The notes below the pieces were generated by a model. It had not been told where the DNA came from, ran no database searches, and saw nothing but the letters and a program-made list of their open reading frames with translations. From Pseudomonas antarctica (GTDB taxonomy: Bacteria; Pseudomonadota; Gammaproteobacteria; Pseudomonadales; Pseudomonadaceae), in the NCBI RefSeq assembly GCF_001647715.1, contig NZ_CP015601.1:71476-135475 (forward strand): a stretch of 64,000 bases of DNA, read 5' to 3'. This document shows positions 28,779 to 37,988 of the stretch, in pieces. The translations under genes and the position numbers were made by a program. Every line of letters starts with the position of its first letter. Within the stretch, counting starts at the first letter, position 1.

Positions 28779-29057
28779 ATGAGCAACCAGCGATATCCCG
28801 AAGAATTCAAAATCCAGGCGGTCAAGCAAGTGACCGAAAAGCAGCTTCCTGTCTCGGAGGTGGCTGCACGATTGGGTGTGTCCGTGCACAGCCTCTATGC
28901 CTGGGTTAAGCGCTACACCAAGCCCCAGGAACAGCGCGTTGAGGAGGATGATCAGAGCGCTGAGGTTCGTCGTCTACGTGCCGAGCTGAAACGGGTGACG
29001 GAGGAGCGAGACATCTTAAAAAAGGCCGCCGCGTACTTTGCCAAGGAGTGCGGCTGA
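28779..29057 (+). CDS. IS3-family transposase orfA
   Basis: 92 residues with a helix-turn-helix (VSEVAARLGVSVHSLYAWVK) and a leucine-zipper coiled coil (RRLRAELKRVTEERDILKKA). It binds element ends and joins orfB by -1 frameshifting; an A6G run near 29018 in the coding strand could serve as the slip site. Confidence 0.9.
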   Translation: MSNQRYPEEFKIQAVKQVTEKQLPVSEVAARLGVSVHSLYAWVKRYTKPQEQRVEEDDQSAEVRRLRAELKRVTEERDILKKAAAYFAKECG

Positions 29058-29644
29058 AGTACGCCTTTATTAAGCAGCAAGCGGGTCATTACGCGATTCG
29101 ACGGCTTTGCCTGACGCTCAAGGTTCATCCCAGCGGCTACTACGCGTGGCTATCAGAACCAAAATCTGCGCGAGCCAAGGACGATCAGCGACTGCTTGGA
29201 CTGATCAAACACTCCTGGTTGGAAAGCGGTGGTGTTTATGGCTATCGCAAGATCCATGATGACCTGCGAGAGGTTGGTGAGAGCTGTGGCCGTCACCGGG
29301 TAGCTAGGTTGATGCGCCTTGAAGGTTTACGTTCTCAGACTGGGTATCGACGGAGGCCGGGAAAATATGGCGGTAAACCAGCCGTTGCCTCACCGAACTT
29401 ACTGAAGCGCCAATTCGATGTCAGAGAACCCAACAAAGTCTGGGTCACAGACATTACCTACATCCGAACATATGAAGGCTGGCTGTATTTGGCCGTGGTG
29501 CTCGATCTGTTTTCACGCCAGATCATTGGTTGGTCAATGAAGTCGCAGATGACCAGCGACGTAGCCATTGATGCACTGCTGATGGCGGTTTGGAGACGTA
29601 AGCCGAAGCAAGAGGTGATGATCCACTCGGATCAAGGCAGTCAG

Positions 29645-31092
29645 GGCGGATTCAACCGGTCGTCGCAACACTGGATTGTTGTACAGACTTTAAATACTCA
29701 TTCAGTGCTTCGGCAGGTGTTTTCCAGCCTAGTGTTTTTCGAGGTCTAGTATTGAGTACGTGAGCTACCGCCTGTATTTCTTGGGCACTCCAACGAGAGA
29801 GGTCAGTGCCTTTCGGGAAGTATTGCCGTAGAAGGCCGTTCGTATTTTCGTTTGTGCCGCGCTGCCATGGACTATGTGGATCAGCAAAGAAAACCTTTAC
29901 TCCGGACTCGATGGTAAACCGAGCGTGATCCGACAACTCCTTTCCACGATCCCAGGTCAAGGATCGCCACAGCTCGATGGGAAGATCAGTCACCGTCTTC
30001 TTCAATGCGTTGGCCATACTAACAGCCCCATAGCCAGCCAGCGCCGGGCCGTTCTTCGTGCGGGGGATTAGCCCATAACCTTTCTCGCGAGGCAGATGGA
30101 CGAGCATGGTAAATCGAGTTGAGCGCTCGACCAGAGTTCCAATCGCAGAACGGTTCAGACCGATGATCAGGTCGCCCTCCCAATGCCCGGGTACAGCCCG
30201 ATCTTCTACCTCAGCAGGACGACTGGAGATCATCACGTCCTCGCTGACGTGTGCCCACACTTTGGCCTGCGATCGGGCTCTCGGTACGCGTAACGCTCGT
30301 CCTGAGCGCAGGCAACTCACCAGTTCGCGCTTGAGAGCTCCTCGACCCTGAATGTAGAGCGCCTGATATATGGCTTCATGAGAGATACGCATGGATTCAT
30401 CATCCGGAAAATCGATCTGGAGTCGGTTGGCAATTTGTTCAGGCGACCAGCCATTGACCCATTTACGGTCACTGCGATGCGGTTTATTTCGGCCTTTGAA
30501 GGGCGCTTGCCGAGGCCCAGAAATCTCACGACCATCGGCGTCTTGAACCTTGCCCTCAAGGCGGTCGCGTACGTACTGGTGCAGTCGCGGGTTAGTGACC
30601 AGTTTTGCTGGTTTCGGCCTCTTGGCCACCAGTTCTGCCTTCCATTGCGCTACTGACGCTCGATATTCAAGCCGACCGCAACGGGTAGCAGCATTTCGTG
30701 TCAGCTCCCGTGAAATTGTCGATGGGCTTCGTCCAAGGCGACGAGCGATCTCACGAACGCCAACACTTTGCGCTCGAAGCAGCCCAATCTCTTCTCTCTC
30801 TGCAAACGATAAGTATCGTCCTGATATGTGATTCGACATGAATAATGGCATCCCGCCTCGATGACGGAACCAGCGTGTACCTACCGCGGTTGATACGCCA
30901 ACGGCATGTGCTGCCTTTTCGCTTGTGATGCCTGTTGCAATCTGCAGCCAAAATAGCCGTTCGATCTCATTACGAAGTGAGGGTGCACCTGGAGAACGCA
31001 TCGCTCCCCGGCCCGTCAATTTTTGCATCCATCCTGCAGGTCGTCCCATAAACACCTCGATCAAGGTGTTGCGACGACCGGTTGAATCCGCC
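29645..31092. mobile_element. IS30-family element nested in the IS3 element
   Basis: About 1.45 kb with near-perfect inverted ends starting GGCGGATTCAACCGG. The target duplication CAG is at 29642-29644 and 31093-31095. It encodes one transposase on the minus strand. Inserted after the IS3 element, hence the younger of the two. Confidence 0.92.
29652..31049 (-). CDS. IS30-family transposase
   Basis: 465 residues from the ATG at 31049; the frame is open beyond the element end, but the start must lie inside it. The helix-turn-helix region VREIARRLGRSPSTISREL and the DDE core (GHWEGDLIIGLNRSAIGTLV, SLTWDRGKELSDH, then SPWQRGTNENTNGLLRQYFP with the Glu) are all intact, so the enzyme is probably active. 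Confidence 0.92.
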   Translation of the reverse strand: MGRPAGWMQKLTGRGAMRSPGAPSLRNEIERLFWLQIATGITSEKAAHAVGVSTAVGTRWFRHRGGMPLFMSNHISGRYLSFAEREEIGLLRAQSVGVREIARRLGRSPSTISRELTRNAATRCGRLEYRASVAQWKAELVAKRPKPAKLVTNPRLHQYVRDRLEGKVQDADGREISGPRQAPFKGRNKPHRSDRKWVNGWSPEQIANRLQIDFPDDESMRISHEAIYQALYIQGRGALKRELVSCLRSGRALRVPRARSQAKVWAHVSEDVMISSRPAEVEDRAVPGHWEGDLIIGLNRSAIGTLVERSTRFTMLVHLPREKGYGLIPRTKNGPALAGYGAVSMANALKKTVTDLPIELWRSLTWDRGKELSDHARFTIESGVKVFFADPHSPWQRGTNENTNGLLRQYFPKGTDLSRWSAQEIQAVAHVLNTRPRKTLGWKTPAEALNEYLKSVQQSSVATTG

Positions 31093-31891
31093 CAGTACAG
31101 CAGCTCAGACTGGCGAAGCTTCTTGAAAGCTAACAACCTGGTGGCCAGCATGAGTCGTCGAGGTAACTGCCACGACAACGCTGTGGCGGAGAGCTTTTTC
31201 CAGCTGCTAAAGCGGGAGCGGATCAAGCGTAAAATCTACACTACACGCCAGGATGCTCGGGATGATGTGTTCGATTACATCGAGATGTTTTACAACCCAA
31301 AACGACGCCACAGTTTCAACAATCAGCTGTCACCGGTAGAGTTTGAAAAGCGTTACGCAGCGAGCCTGGAGAGTGTCTAGGAAACCCGGGGCGATTCAAT
31401 CTGCCTCAACGATACGCAACACCGGGGGGTTTCGCTTTCGGCAGTTAATTGAGGCTTGGGCTGCCAGTGTGGGGACAGATAGGAAACTGCCTGCGAAGTC
31501 CAAGGAACAGGGTGTACCAAGCGACAATGAGCTAGTTCGACGTATCGACGATCCAGCGCTGCGTGCAGTTTTTTCGCAGATCTTGGCCGAGCGTCGCCGC
31601 TACCTGGCCGAACTCAACCTGTTGAAATCTCAAAAGGACATTGTTGTTGACCGACGCCCCAATGTGGTCGAGATATCTCAACAGAGCGAGTCAGTTCAGC
31701 TGCTGCCTTCACTGAAAGGGGTTCTCAGTGACATGGAGATTACAGCCCTAAGAGCTGCGGTTTCGGACGATTTCTTCGACAAGCAAGGCTGGATGGTCAC
31801 CAGGGCAGGTCAGGTGAAAGGGGATTCAGGTGAGATCTACAAGCATGGTTACGTGCCTGCAATTAGGAAAATTCTGAAGGAGATCGAATGA

Positions 31892-32468
31892 TCTGACGGG
31901 CTGTGGAGGGATGGCTTGTAGTACAGCATCTTAGTACATACACTAACCATCCCTCGCGGCTTTAGCCCCCAGCGCTACTGGCCCACGGTCATCTTAGTAC
32001 AATAGGTGATCTTATCTGGAACTGTTTAGTTTAGTTATAACAGGCATAGATAATTTTTCTAGCAGTCAGATAGCTTTCGGACTCGAGCCACCAAATGTAC
32101 GACACCACGAATAAATGTCCCGGTAAATACTCTGTGGCAACCGATTCAAAATCCTTCTGCTAATATGCTTCTCCAGCTGCAACCCCTAAAGAATGAGCGT
32201 CGATGCTGATAGCTAACGGAAATGCGGCTGCCAAAGCTTCAAAGCTGCGAGCAACAACATCATTGAACTGCTTCTTTTTTCCAGTTCCATTGATGAAACT
32301 CCCTATGTCGAGATTGGCACAGATAGTGTACGTGAGCCTCGTATGATAGACGTTATGGCTAAATCCTCGCCGGGGCTTCGCGATTTTCCCGGCCTCGGAT
32401 TCTGCCCATATGGGCGGCTTCGCTACTATAACGTAGGCCTCATTAAGCCAACTGTAACCTATTGATAT
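31892..32468. other. right flank of the GMT island, no gene
   Basis: About 580 bases. GAGGGATGG near 31907 and CCATCCCTC near 31947 form a nine-base inverted repeat enclosing GTAGTACAGCATCTTAGTAC, and CATCTTAGTACAA recurs near 31989. This may mark the end of the GMT island. No coding frame is convincing. Confidence 0.4.
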
Positions 32469-33443
32469 TCAAGGCTTTTCATTGAGGAGGCTCGACCTTA
32501 TCGACTCTCTGTAAGTCGAGGTAACTGCGCTTTCCACACCACATTTCGTATCAGCAGCTTCATCCTCGGCCGATGAAACATAAAAACGACCTCCAAGGAG
32601 TGCCGGCGTCCGTTGTTTCATGTCGAGGCGTCTTGCCGATCGGACATCTCTATCAAAATTCTTGAGAGGAACAACCCTCGCCGCGCTGTGCCCATCCAGC
32701 ACAAAAAACGGAAGGTTCGCGTGCAGCATTGCGTCATAGCGGCTCCTCTCTGAGAACCATAACATTGCCCGCGGATGCGGCGCTATTTGCTTTGGCACAT
32801 CCAACAAGTCAGTTTCAGCCATGTTCGCGATGCTGCGCAGATCGATCCACTGTGGACTACTTTCTACAGGCTCACCGGTGGCCATAGATCTTTCATGAGC
32901 TTTTTCAAGCAGTAGTTCGCGCGCGTGGGCTACGGTGACACGCTCTTTTCCAGAGGTGTGGCCGGCCCAGGTAAAAGTGATCTGTCTTGGTGCAGCGTCG
33001 AAGACTTGGATTGCGCGTTTTAGCTGATTGAGAGAGAAATTTTTGCCCAGGGCTTGGCGCATGATGTGAGAGCGGCGGCTGACAGCAACGTTGCGAAGCA
33101 CTCGCTCAGCCTCGATTGCATCCACTAGCTCGCTCTTGCAGCGGTTCACCGCCCTGCCTTCATCAAGCAAAGATCCAGAGATGACAAAGTACCCCGGCAA
33201 GCGCAGCACTGTACCTGGTGCTTGGCCTAGATCACGCTCAAATTCGCGAAACACCTTAACTGCGGCCTTGATGGCGTCAGCTCCAGTGACTATCTGGACG
33301 TTGATTCGAGACGGAGTCCTCTGTTCCGTGAGAAGCGGAATGCGCCATATCATCCCATCGACCACTAATGAAGGCCACCTGTCGTTGAAAGCCCTGACGG
33401 TTGCAACCAATCGTTCGTAAGCGGCAATGATAGTGTCATTCAT
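32469..33443 (-). CDS. Tus-like DNA replication terminus site-binding protein
   Basis: 324 residues. I base the call on several blocks in the order seen in E. coli Tus: VFREFERDLGQAPGTVLRLP (Tus has a similar stretch ending AVRLPG), a long helix with AIEAERVLRN, then ITFTWAGHTSGKERVTVAHA followed by RELLLEKA (Tus: FGWANKHIIKN then a LEK helix). Tus binds Ter sites and blocks replication forks from one side. No other known fold is suggested. Immediately upstream is one arm of a 17-base inverted repeat whose G/T-rich core recalls a Ter site; E. coli tus is likewise preceded by TerB and self-repressed. Such proteins on islands or plasmids may protect or control replication of the element. Confidence 0.65.
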   Translation of the reverse strand: MNDTIIAAYERLVATVRAFNDRWPSLVVDGMIWRIPLLTEQRTPSRINVQIVTGADAIKAAVKVFREFERDLGQAPGTVLRLPGYFVISGSLLDEGRAVNRCKSELVDAIEAERVLRNVAVSRRSHIMRQALGKNFSLNQLKRAIQVFDAAPRQITFTWAGHTSGKERVTVAHARELLLEKAHERSMATGEPVESSPQWIDLRSIANMAETDLLDVPKQIAPHPRAMLWFSERSRYDAMLHANLPFFVLDGHSAARVVPLKNFDRDVRSARRLDMKQRTPALLGGRFYVSSAEDEAADTKCGVESAVTSTYRESIRSSLLNEKP

Positions 33444-33455
33444 TTCGGTGCCCTA

Positions 33456-33572
33456 ATAATACCACCCCTTCACTCCGCCTAGAGCTTAGCCATACCACCC
33501 TCCTCCGCCAATGTTAACCAGTGCGGGGAGGTGATTCAGAGAACGATCATACACTTGAAGGGGTGGTATTAT
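33456..33572. repeat. 17-base inverted repeat, possible Ter-like sites
   Basis: ATAATACCACCCCTTCA at 33456-33472 and its exact complement TGAAGGGGTGGTATTAT at 33556-33572, with a partial ACCACCC between them near 33493. The first arm lies 13 bases before the start codon of the Tus-like gene. Confidence 0.8.
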
Positions 33573-33745
33573 CAGTACCTGAAAATCAGCTCAAAAAACC
33601 GTTTATCGCGGTCTTTTTCCTGCTAGATCACAAAATTCTGACAGCCTCAAGGCGAACAGATCTTCAATATAATCCGCCACATCAGCTCGAAAGCGGCTCT
33701 CCAGCCTTTCTCGACTTATGTGTTCCGTTTTGCCTAGCTCAACAA

Positions 33746-34155
33746 GGGAAGCCTACAGAATTCGGAAAAAATTGTACGCTAAGGTTTGCCGAGCTGTCGT
33801 AGCGGCCTGAACTTCCCGTCTTCAAGCTTGCGGCTCTGCTGCCAGACGTAATCGCCGGTCAGGTTGATATGCTCCCAATCCAACGGCGACAGGTACTGAT
33901 ACAGGTCGGTATTCATCGGCTTTCCTGCGTCAGTCAGCCCCTGGGTGGCGCGTTCCTGGTAGACCGTGCTCCACAGCACAATGGAGGCTGTCACCAGGTT
34001 CAATCCGCTGGCCCGATAGCGCTGTTGCTGATCCCTGAATTCACCGATGCGGTTGAAGGACGCAGCCCTGGCGAGGGCATTGCGAGCCTCGCCCTTGTTC
34101 AACCTAGCATGCACACGGCGGCGCAGCTCGACACTTTGCAGCCAGTCCAGCATAG
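33746..34155 (-). pseudogene. Tn3-family end and tnpA C-terminus, second remnant
   Basis: A 38-base Tn3-type terminal repeat (33746-33783) followed by the last 125 codons of tnpA ([20 protein letters not shown] to [13 protein letters not shown]), close to the copy ending at 61820. The transposase upstream of this point is absent. Confidence 0.85.
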
Positions 34156-34164
34156 GCAGCGGGC

Positions 34165-34365
34165 GCTTTTGCCGAGTGCGAGCGTGCCTTGATTCGGGAG
34201 CGGCAGCGTGAAGGTATTGCGGCGGCCAAGAAGCGCGGTGCGTACCGTGAGCGCAAAAAGTCATCGAGCGAATCGCAAATTGTCGAACTGAGACGCCGTA
34301 TCACAGAGGGTGAACAAAAGGCAGCGGTCGCCCGCGACTATGGCTTCAGCCGCGAGCCCCTATAG
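34165..34365 (+). pseudogene. resolvase C-terminal remnant of the same Tn3 relic
   Basis: Reads [39 protein letters not shown], ending in TAG, like the helix-turn-helix end of the resolvase at 58444-58851. Nothing of the catalytic domain remains. Confidence 0.7.
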
Positions 34366-34389
34366 CACTACTTGAGGACTGGATAGCTA

Positions 34390-34560
34390 TGCTATGTCGT
34401 TCCATGCTGTCAGCCGCCAAGCGGGAAAATTTGCTGGCGTTGACAAACCTCTGCCACATCGTCGAAACGGGCAACAAGTCCTACCGCCTACAACACAGCA
34501 CCTTGGCCGCCTAGACAAAGATCAAGTCTCGGGAACGAAAGCGCAAGGACGGAGATGATG
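34390..34560 (+). pseudogene. remnant of a transposition ATPase-like gene
   Basis: Reads LSAAKRENLLALTNLCHIVE, TGNKSYRLQHSTLAA, a TAG, then TKIKSRERKRKDGDDVEDDE. The ending recalls the C-terminus of insertion-sequence helper ATPases; assignment is weak. Confidence 0.35.
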
Positions 34561-34569
34561 TCGAGGACG

Positions 34570-34881
34570 ATGAGCCATTTTGATCCGCATCCCCGTCCGA
34601 TGTTCTTCGCCGCACTTGGACAAGTTTATCCAGGGGTTGAATCAGGCGAGCAAGACGGGTTCGTGATTATCACGGTTGACAGCGATCAGGGGATGGTCGA
34701 CATCCATGACCGTCGCCCCGTTGTGCTCAATGCAGAACATGCCCGTGAGTGGATTGACCCGTATACTCAGCTCTTCGCGCTGAGGAGTTGGCCAGAGATT
34801 GCTGTTTGGATGTCGCGGATTTCGTATGGTATCCATTTGGCAAGCAGGTTAGCAACGTGCGAAGTCAAGGGCCGGAGTTAA
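34570..34881 (+). pseudogene. C-terminal fragment of a SRAP/YedK-type protein
   Basis: FFAALGQVYPGVESGEQDGF, VIITVDSDQGMVDIHDRRPV, VLNAEHAREWIDP form the conserved second half of SOS-response-associated peptidases, which shield abasic sites in single-stranded DNA. The N-terminal catalytic Cys is missing, so it is a relic. Confidence 0.7.
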
Positions 34882-34994
34882 TTCGGCCGGTACTCGCTAT
34901 ATAATGCTTCAAAGGCGGTAGAGGGCCAACACCTGTAGACCTTAGATTTCAGCAGTCGTGTTTTACCATTCGTTTGTGCGGAGTTTCGACATAA

Positions 34995-35729
34995 CTATGA
35001 CCCGAATATCTCCACTGGGTAAGAAAACACGTAACCCTCACTCCGCACAGTTTTGATGTAAGTCGAATCACGTGGCTCGTCCTTCAAGCGTTGACGCAAC
35101 CGGCTCACGAGTAAGTCGATGGATCTGTCAAACAATTCGGAATCTCGTCCTTGTGTAAGATTGAGCAGTTGATCGCGGCTCAGCACCCTTTGAGAGTGTT
35201 CCAGAAATACGCGAAGCAACCGGTATTCCGCACCGCTCAAGGCCACAACCGTTTCGTCTTCGTCAAGCAAGTGACGCTCTGTGGTGTCAAGTCGCCATGG
35301 GCCGAATTTTAACAGCCGGCCACTTTCAGTGACCATCAGATTCGGCGGAAGCATTCGCGTACGACGTATCACAGCGTTGATACGAGCGAGCAGCTCGCGC
35401 GCCGAAAAGGGTTTGGTCAGGTAATCATCTGCTCCCATTTCCAAACCTAGAATTCGGTCGGTTTCATCAGTTCGCGCGGTGAGCATGAGGATGGGTGTGG
35501 CCTTGTGTTTACCTGAGCGCAATTCGCGACATAGTACCAGGCCGTCATCACCTGGCATCATTAAGTCCAAGATGATCATGTCCACCTGGTGGGTGTCCAG
35601 AAAGCTACGCATTTGTCGACCGTCTGTAACTGCGGTAGTGGCTAAACCATTCTTTTTTAGGTAATTTCCTACTAATTCGCGAATCTCTCGATCATCATCG
35701 ACGATCAAGATATGGTTCACATGTTCCAT
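34995..35729 (-). CDS. OmpR-family two-component response regulator
   Basis: 244 residues. Receiver domain (residues 5-120): acidic DDDREIR, phospho-acceptor Asp in MIILDLMMPGDDG, Thr in MLTARTDE, Lys in DYLTKPFSARELL. Winged-helix DNA-binding domain (about 150-240): LSGAEYRLLRVFLEHSQRVL and DRSIDLLVSRLRQRLKDEPR. The start ATG at 35729 follows AAGAGGGTAGAGCG. The partner kinase just downstream on the same strand is broken, so the regulator may be unresponsive or take phosphate from elsewhere. OmpR-type direct repeats nearby (37422-37504) and at 19390-19586 are plausible targets. Confidence 0.92.
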   Translation of the reverse strand: MEHVNHILIVDDDREIRELVGNYLKKNGLATTAVTDGRQMRSFLDTHQVDMIILDLMMPGDDGLVLCRELRSGKHKATPILMLTARTDETDRILGLEMGADDYLTKPFSARELLARINAVIRRTRMLPPNLMVTESGRLLKFGPWRLDTTERHLLDEDETVVALSGAEYRLLRVFLEHSQRVLSRDQLLNLTQGRDSELFDRSIDLLVSRLRQRLKDEPRDSTYIKTVRSEGYVFSYPVEIFGS

Positions 35730-35885
35730 CGCTCTACCCTCTTAAAGTTTTTTCGGTGCGCGTTTCAAGTGGCCAGATAACTAGGGCTCGGTCGCCTTGT
35801 CTCGCTTTATTTTTGACGCCTGCCTGGAAAATGAGCCTTCCAGCTGACGTTTAACGACAGTATCGAGGTTCACCCGACGATCTGA

Positions 35886-37150
35886 TTACTCAATAACTGT
35901 TCGTATTGGTAATTTCAATTCCACAGATAATCCACCTCCTTCACGATTTGATAAGGTCAACAATCCACCAATTGCAATGGCCAATCGTCGAGCAATTGCC
36001 AGGCCTAAGCCCGTCCCCCCGGTACTCCGATTGCGCGAGTTTTCCACTCGGTAAAAAGGTTTCATAAGCTGCGCCAGATCATTTTCAGCAATTCCGGGAC
36101 CACGTTCCATCACTTTTACCAAAAGCTCGCTGTCGTTGGATTCCACGGTAAGCTCGGATGCACCAGCGAATTTGAATGCATTGTTTATGAGGTTCACCAG
36201 CACCCTGCGCAGCGCTTGCGGTCGGGTCTAGATTACTACGTCACGTTTACCGATCAATAAACGTCTTTCGCCATGCCTTGGTAATCGAATACTAGACTGT
36301 ACAGAAATGATCCCATATCAATGCGGCGGCTTTCTTCTGTAGAACCATGGATGCTACGGGCGTACGCAACGCTTTCGCGCACCAGATGTTCCATTTCGCT
36401 GAAACCATTCCAAAACTTGGCTTTCTCCGGAGATTCATCCATGAGTTCCGCCCGCAGCTTCATGCGAGTAATCGGAGTTTGCAGATCATGAGAAATCGCA
36501 GCGAGTAATTGCATGCGTTCTTTGAGATGCGCCGCAATGCGTGCCTGCATTGAATTGAATGCAATAGCTGCGTGCGCGACTTCGGAGGAACCTTTCTCGT
36601 CAAGGAGCATTTTATAACTATCGGGGTCTAGGGCCTCTACCGCATTGGCAAGGCGAGTAATAGGGCCAACGGCAATTTTCACATCTAGCCAGGGGCAAGT
36701 AATCTTTAGAGCCAACCGATAGAGCAGCACGACAGGCGATCACAATGACAACGGAACCATCGCAGGACGTACATCAATGGTCACTGAACTTCCGTCCGCT
36801 AACTTTAAGTGAACCTGAAAGCGCTTTTGAGGGCCGGGTATGTCCCTCACGTTCAATGGATAATCTTTGGCTATCGCTTCCTCAATCGACATAACTGCTA
36901 CGGGTGCATCGCTCATTTGTACGCCCGGATAGCCGTCATCCAGCAGGTAGCGATAATGTGGTCTTGCCAACTTTTCTAGTCAGCTGACTCGTTCCCCCGC
37001 AGGTAGCGGTCAAGGACGGCAATCGAGGTGGAAACGTCGGTTTAAAGATCCCCCAACATGGTGGTTTTCGCGCTTTCGTAGCGCTCAAAATACTGCACTC
37101 TAAAAGAAAGCGTTTGAATCAGGATCAAACCTATGAGGACGATCATTGAT
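35886..37150 (-). pseudogene. sensor histidine kinase broken by several stops and frameshifts
   Basis: Starts MIVLIGLILIQTLSFRVQYF near 37150 (membrane anchor), meets TAA after TTMLGDL and TAG after GNESAD, shifts frame before LARPHYRYLLDDGYPGVQMS, shifts again into a HAMP-like segment and the phospho-His box AAISHDLQTPITRMKL (36480s), has three stops around 36226-36255, and resumes with LVNLINNAFKFAG and GGTGLGLAIARRLA of the ATP-binding domain. All parts of an EnvZ-type kinase are present but it cannot be made whole. It is the decayed partner of the intact regulator at 34995. Confidence 0.9.
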
Positions 37151-37421
37151 AGCCGTTAGACAAGGCTGTGTGGCCATGGAAACTTTAATTTCATGAAGTT
37201 GCTCTGCTAGCTCCACCAGCAGCGGAGGCACATCACCCTCGCAGCATTTGGTATCGATATAAGAAATTTTGCAGGCTCAAGTGCAGAAACTGTTTCGCTA
37301 TTTTACGGTCATTTTAGCGCGCCTGCAGTGATCGCTGAATGACTGCAAAACGTACAGCACGCGATAAGCCATTGCACCGTTGGATAATTTACCAACACAT
37401 TTTAAGTTTGTCGCCGTCATT

Positions 37422-37504
37422 TGTATCGCAATGTATCTAATGAGCTCATCGATACATTGCGATGAAATAATACTTCGCCTTCACGTTTTGTATCTCCGTG
37501 TATC
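37422..37504. promoter_or_regulatory. three TGTATC-N4-TGTATC type repeats
   Basis: TGTATC-GCAA-TGTATC at 37422-37437, GATACA-TTGC-GATGAA at 37451-37466 and TGTATC-TCCG-TGTATC at 37489-37504. A ten-base period in each pair is typical for OmpR-family regulators. They lie between the broken kinase and the divergent DUF2790 and DipZ-like genes. Confidence 0.7.
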
Positions 37505-37639
37505 TGACGCCACTATTGTTACGAATTGATATACCTACGCCCTCTTCTGACATATCAAGGATACCTCTCGGCTTTCTAATGGGTTCCATCGAGGCATGCA
37601 TAAACGCCCCTGCCAATTATTAGTCATGAGGACACTACC

Positions 37640-37902
37640 ATTAACACTAAAGCTATCTACGCCGCTTATTTGTGTGCCGCATTGAACATCTGCACATTAT
37701 CGGCTCGCGCTGAAGCAGAAGTCACACCCACGACATATTCATATAGCACGCACCTGGACATTAAAGGATTATCTCGATGACACAGGATATTAATCTTCGG
37801 TGCGGGATCATTAACGCCCAAATGGTGTATCTGGACTCACAAAACAAAACTCAAATCCTCGAGTACACCAAATTTGCTGATAGCTGTGACAATTACAGTT
37901 GA
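37640..37902 (+). pseudogene. DUF2790-type small periplasmic protein, frameshifted
   Basis: NTKAIYAAYLCAALNICTLS is a signal peptide; TTYSYSTHLDIK then, after a one-base shift near 37765, CGIINAQMVYLDSQNKTQIL gives the DUF2790 signature. The start codon is ATT instead of ATG (a GAGGA precedes it) and the frame is broken, so it is dead. DUF2790 genes are common beside metal or redox two-component systems in Pseudomonas. Confidence 0.7.
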
Positions 37903-37988
37903 GCTAGCTCACGTCACCAAGTCATATATTGCTTCGCAGATTTTAAGTAGCACGTGTTAATGCCGCGGCCCATCAACGGAAAACTTTC

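Larger units (their letters stand above)
29048..31380 (+). pseudogene. IS3-family transposase orfB split by the IS30 insertion
   Basis: The first part runs KYAFIKQQAGHYAIRRLCLT through VTDITYIRTYEGWLYLAVVL (first Asp) and MIHSDQGSQ (second Asp). After the IS30 element it resumes YSSSDWRSFLKANNL and reaches the catalytic Glu in CHDNAVAESFFQLLKRE. Excising 29645-31092 plus one CAG restores the frame. Inactive as it stands. Confidence 0.9.
28717..31398. mobile_element. IS3-family element inserted in gmtX, itself split by IS30
   Basis: Ends are inverted copies beginning TGAATCGCCCC and ending GGGGCGATTCA. Target duplication ATC at 28714-28716 and 31399-31401. Contains orfA, the two halves of orfB and an IS30-family element at 29645-31092. 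Partial copies of the same element end occur near 39245, 53498 and 55155. Confidence 0.92.
28547..31891 (+). pseudogene. gmtX: GmtX-like gene interrupted by nested insertion sequences
   Basis: The 5' part (GTG at 28547, GGGAGG upstream) encodes MIDPQLIFEELASQATKQQA... to VEAGGPS. The rest resumes at 31402 with ASTIRNTGGFRFRQLIEAW and ends at 31891. Removing 28717-31398 and one copy of the ATC target duplication restores a continuous reading frame of about 219 residues. The C-terminal half is helical (ILAERRRYLAELNLLKSQKD). Function unknown. Translation of the start overlaps the end of gmtZ. Third member of the GMT trio. Confidence 0.75.
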
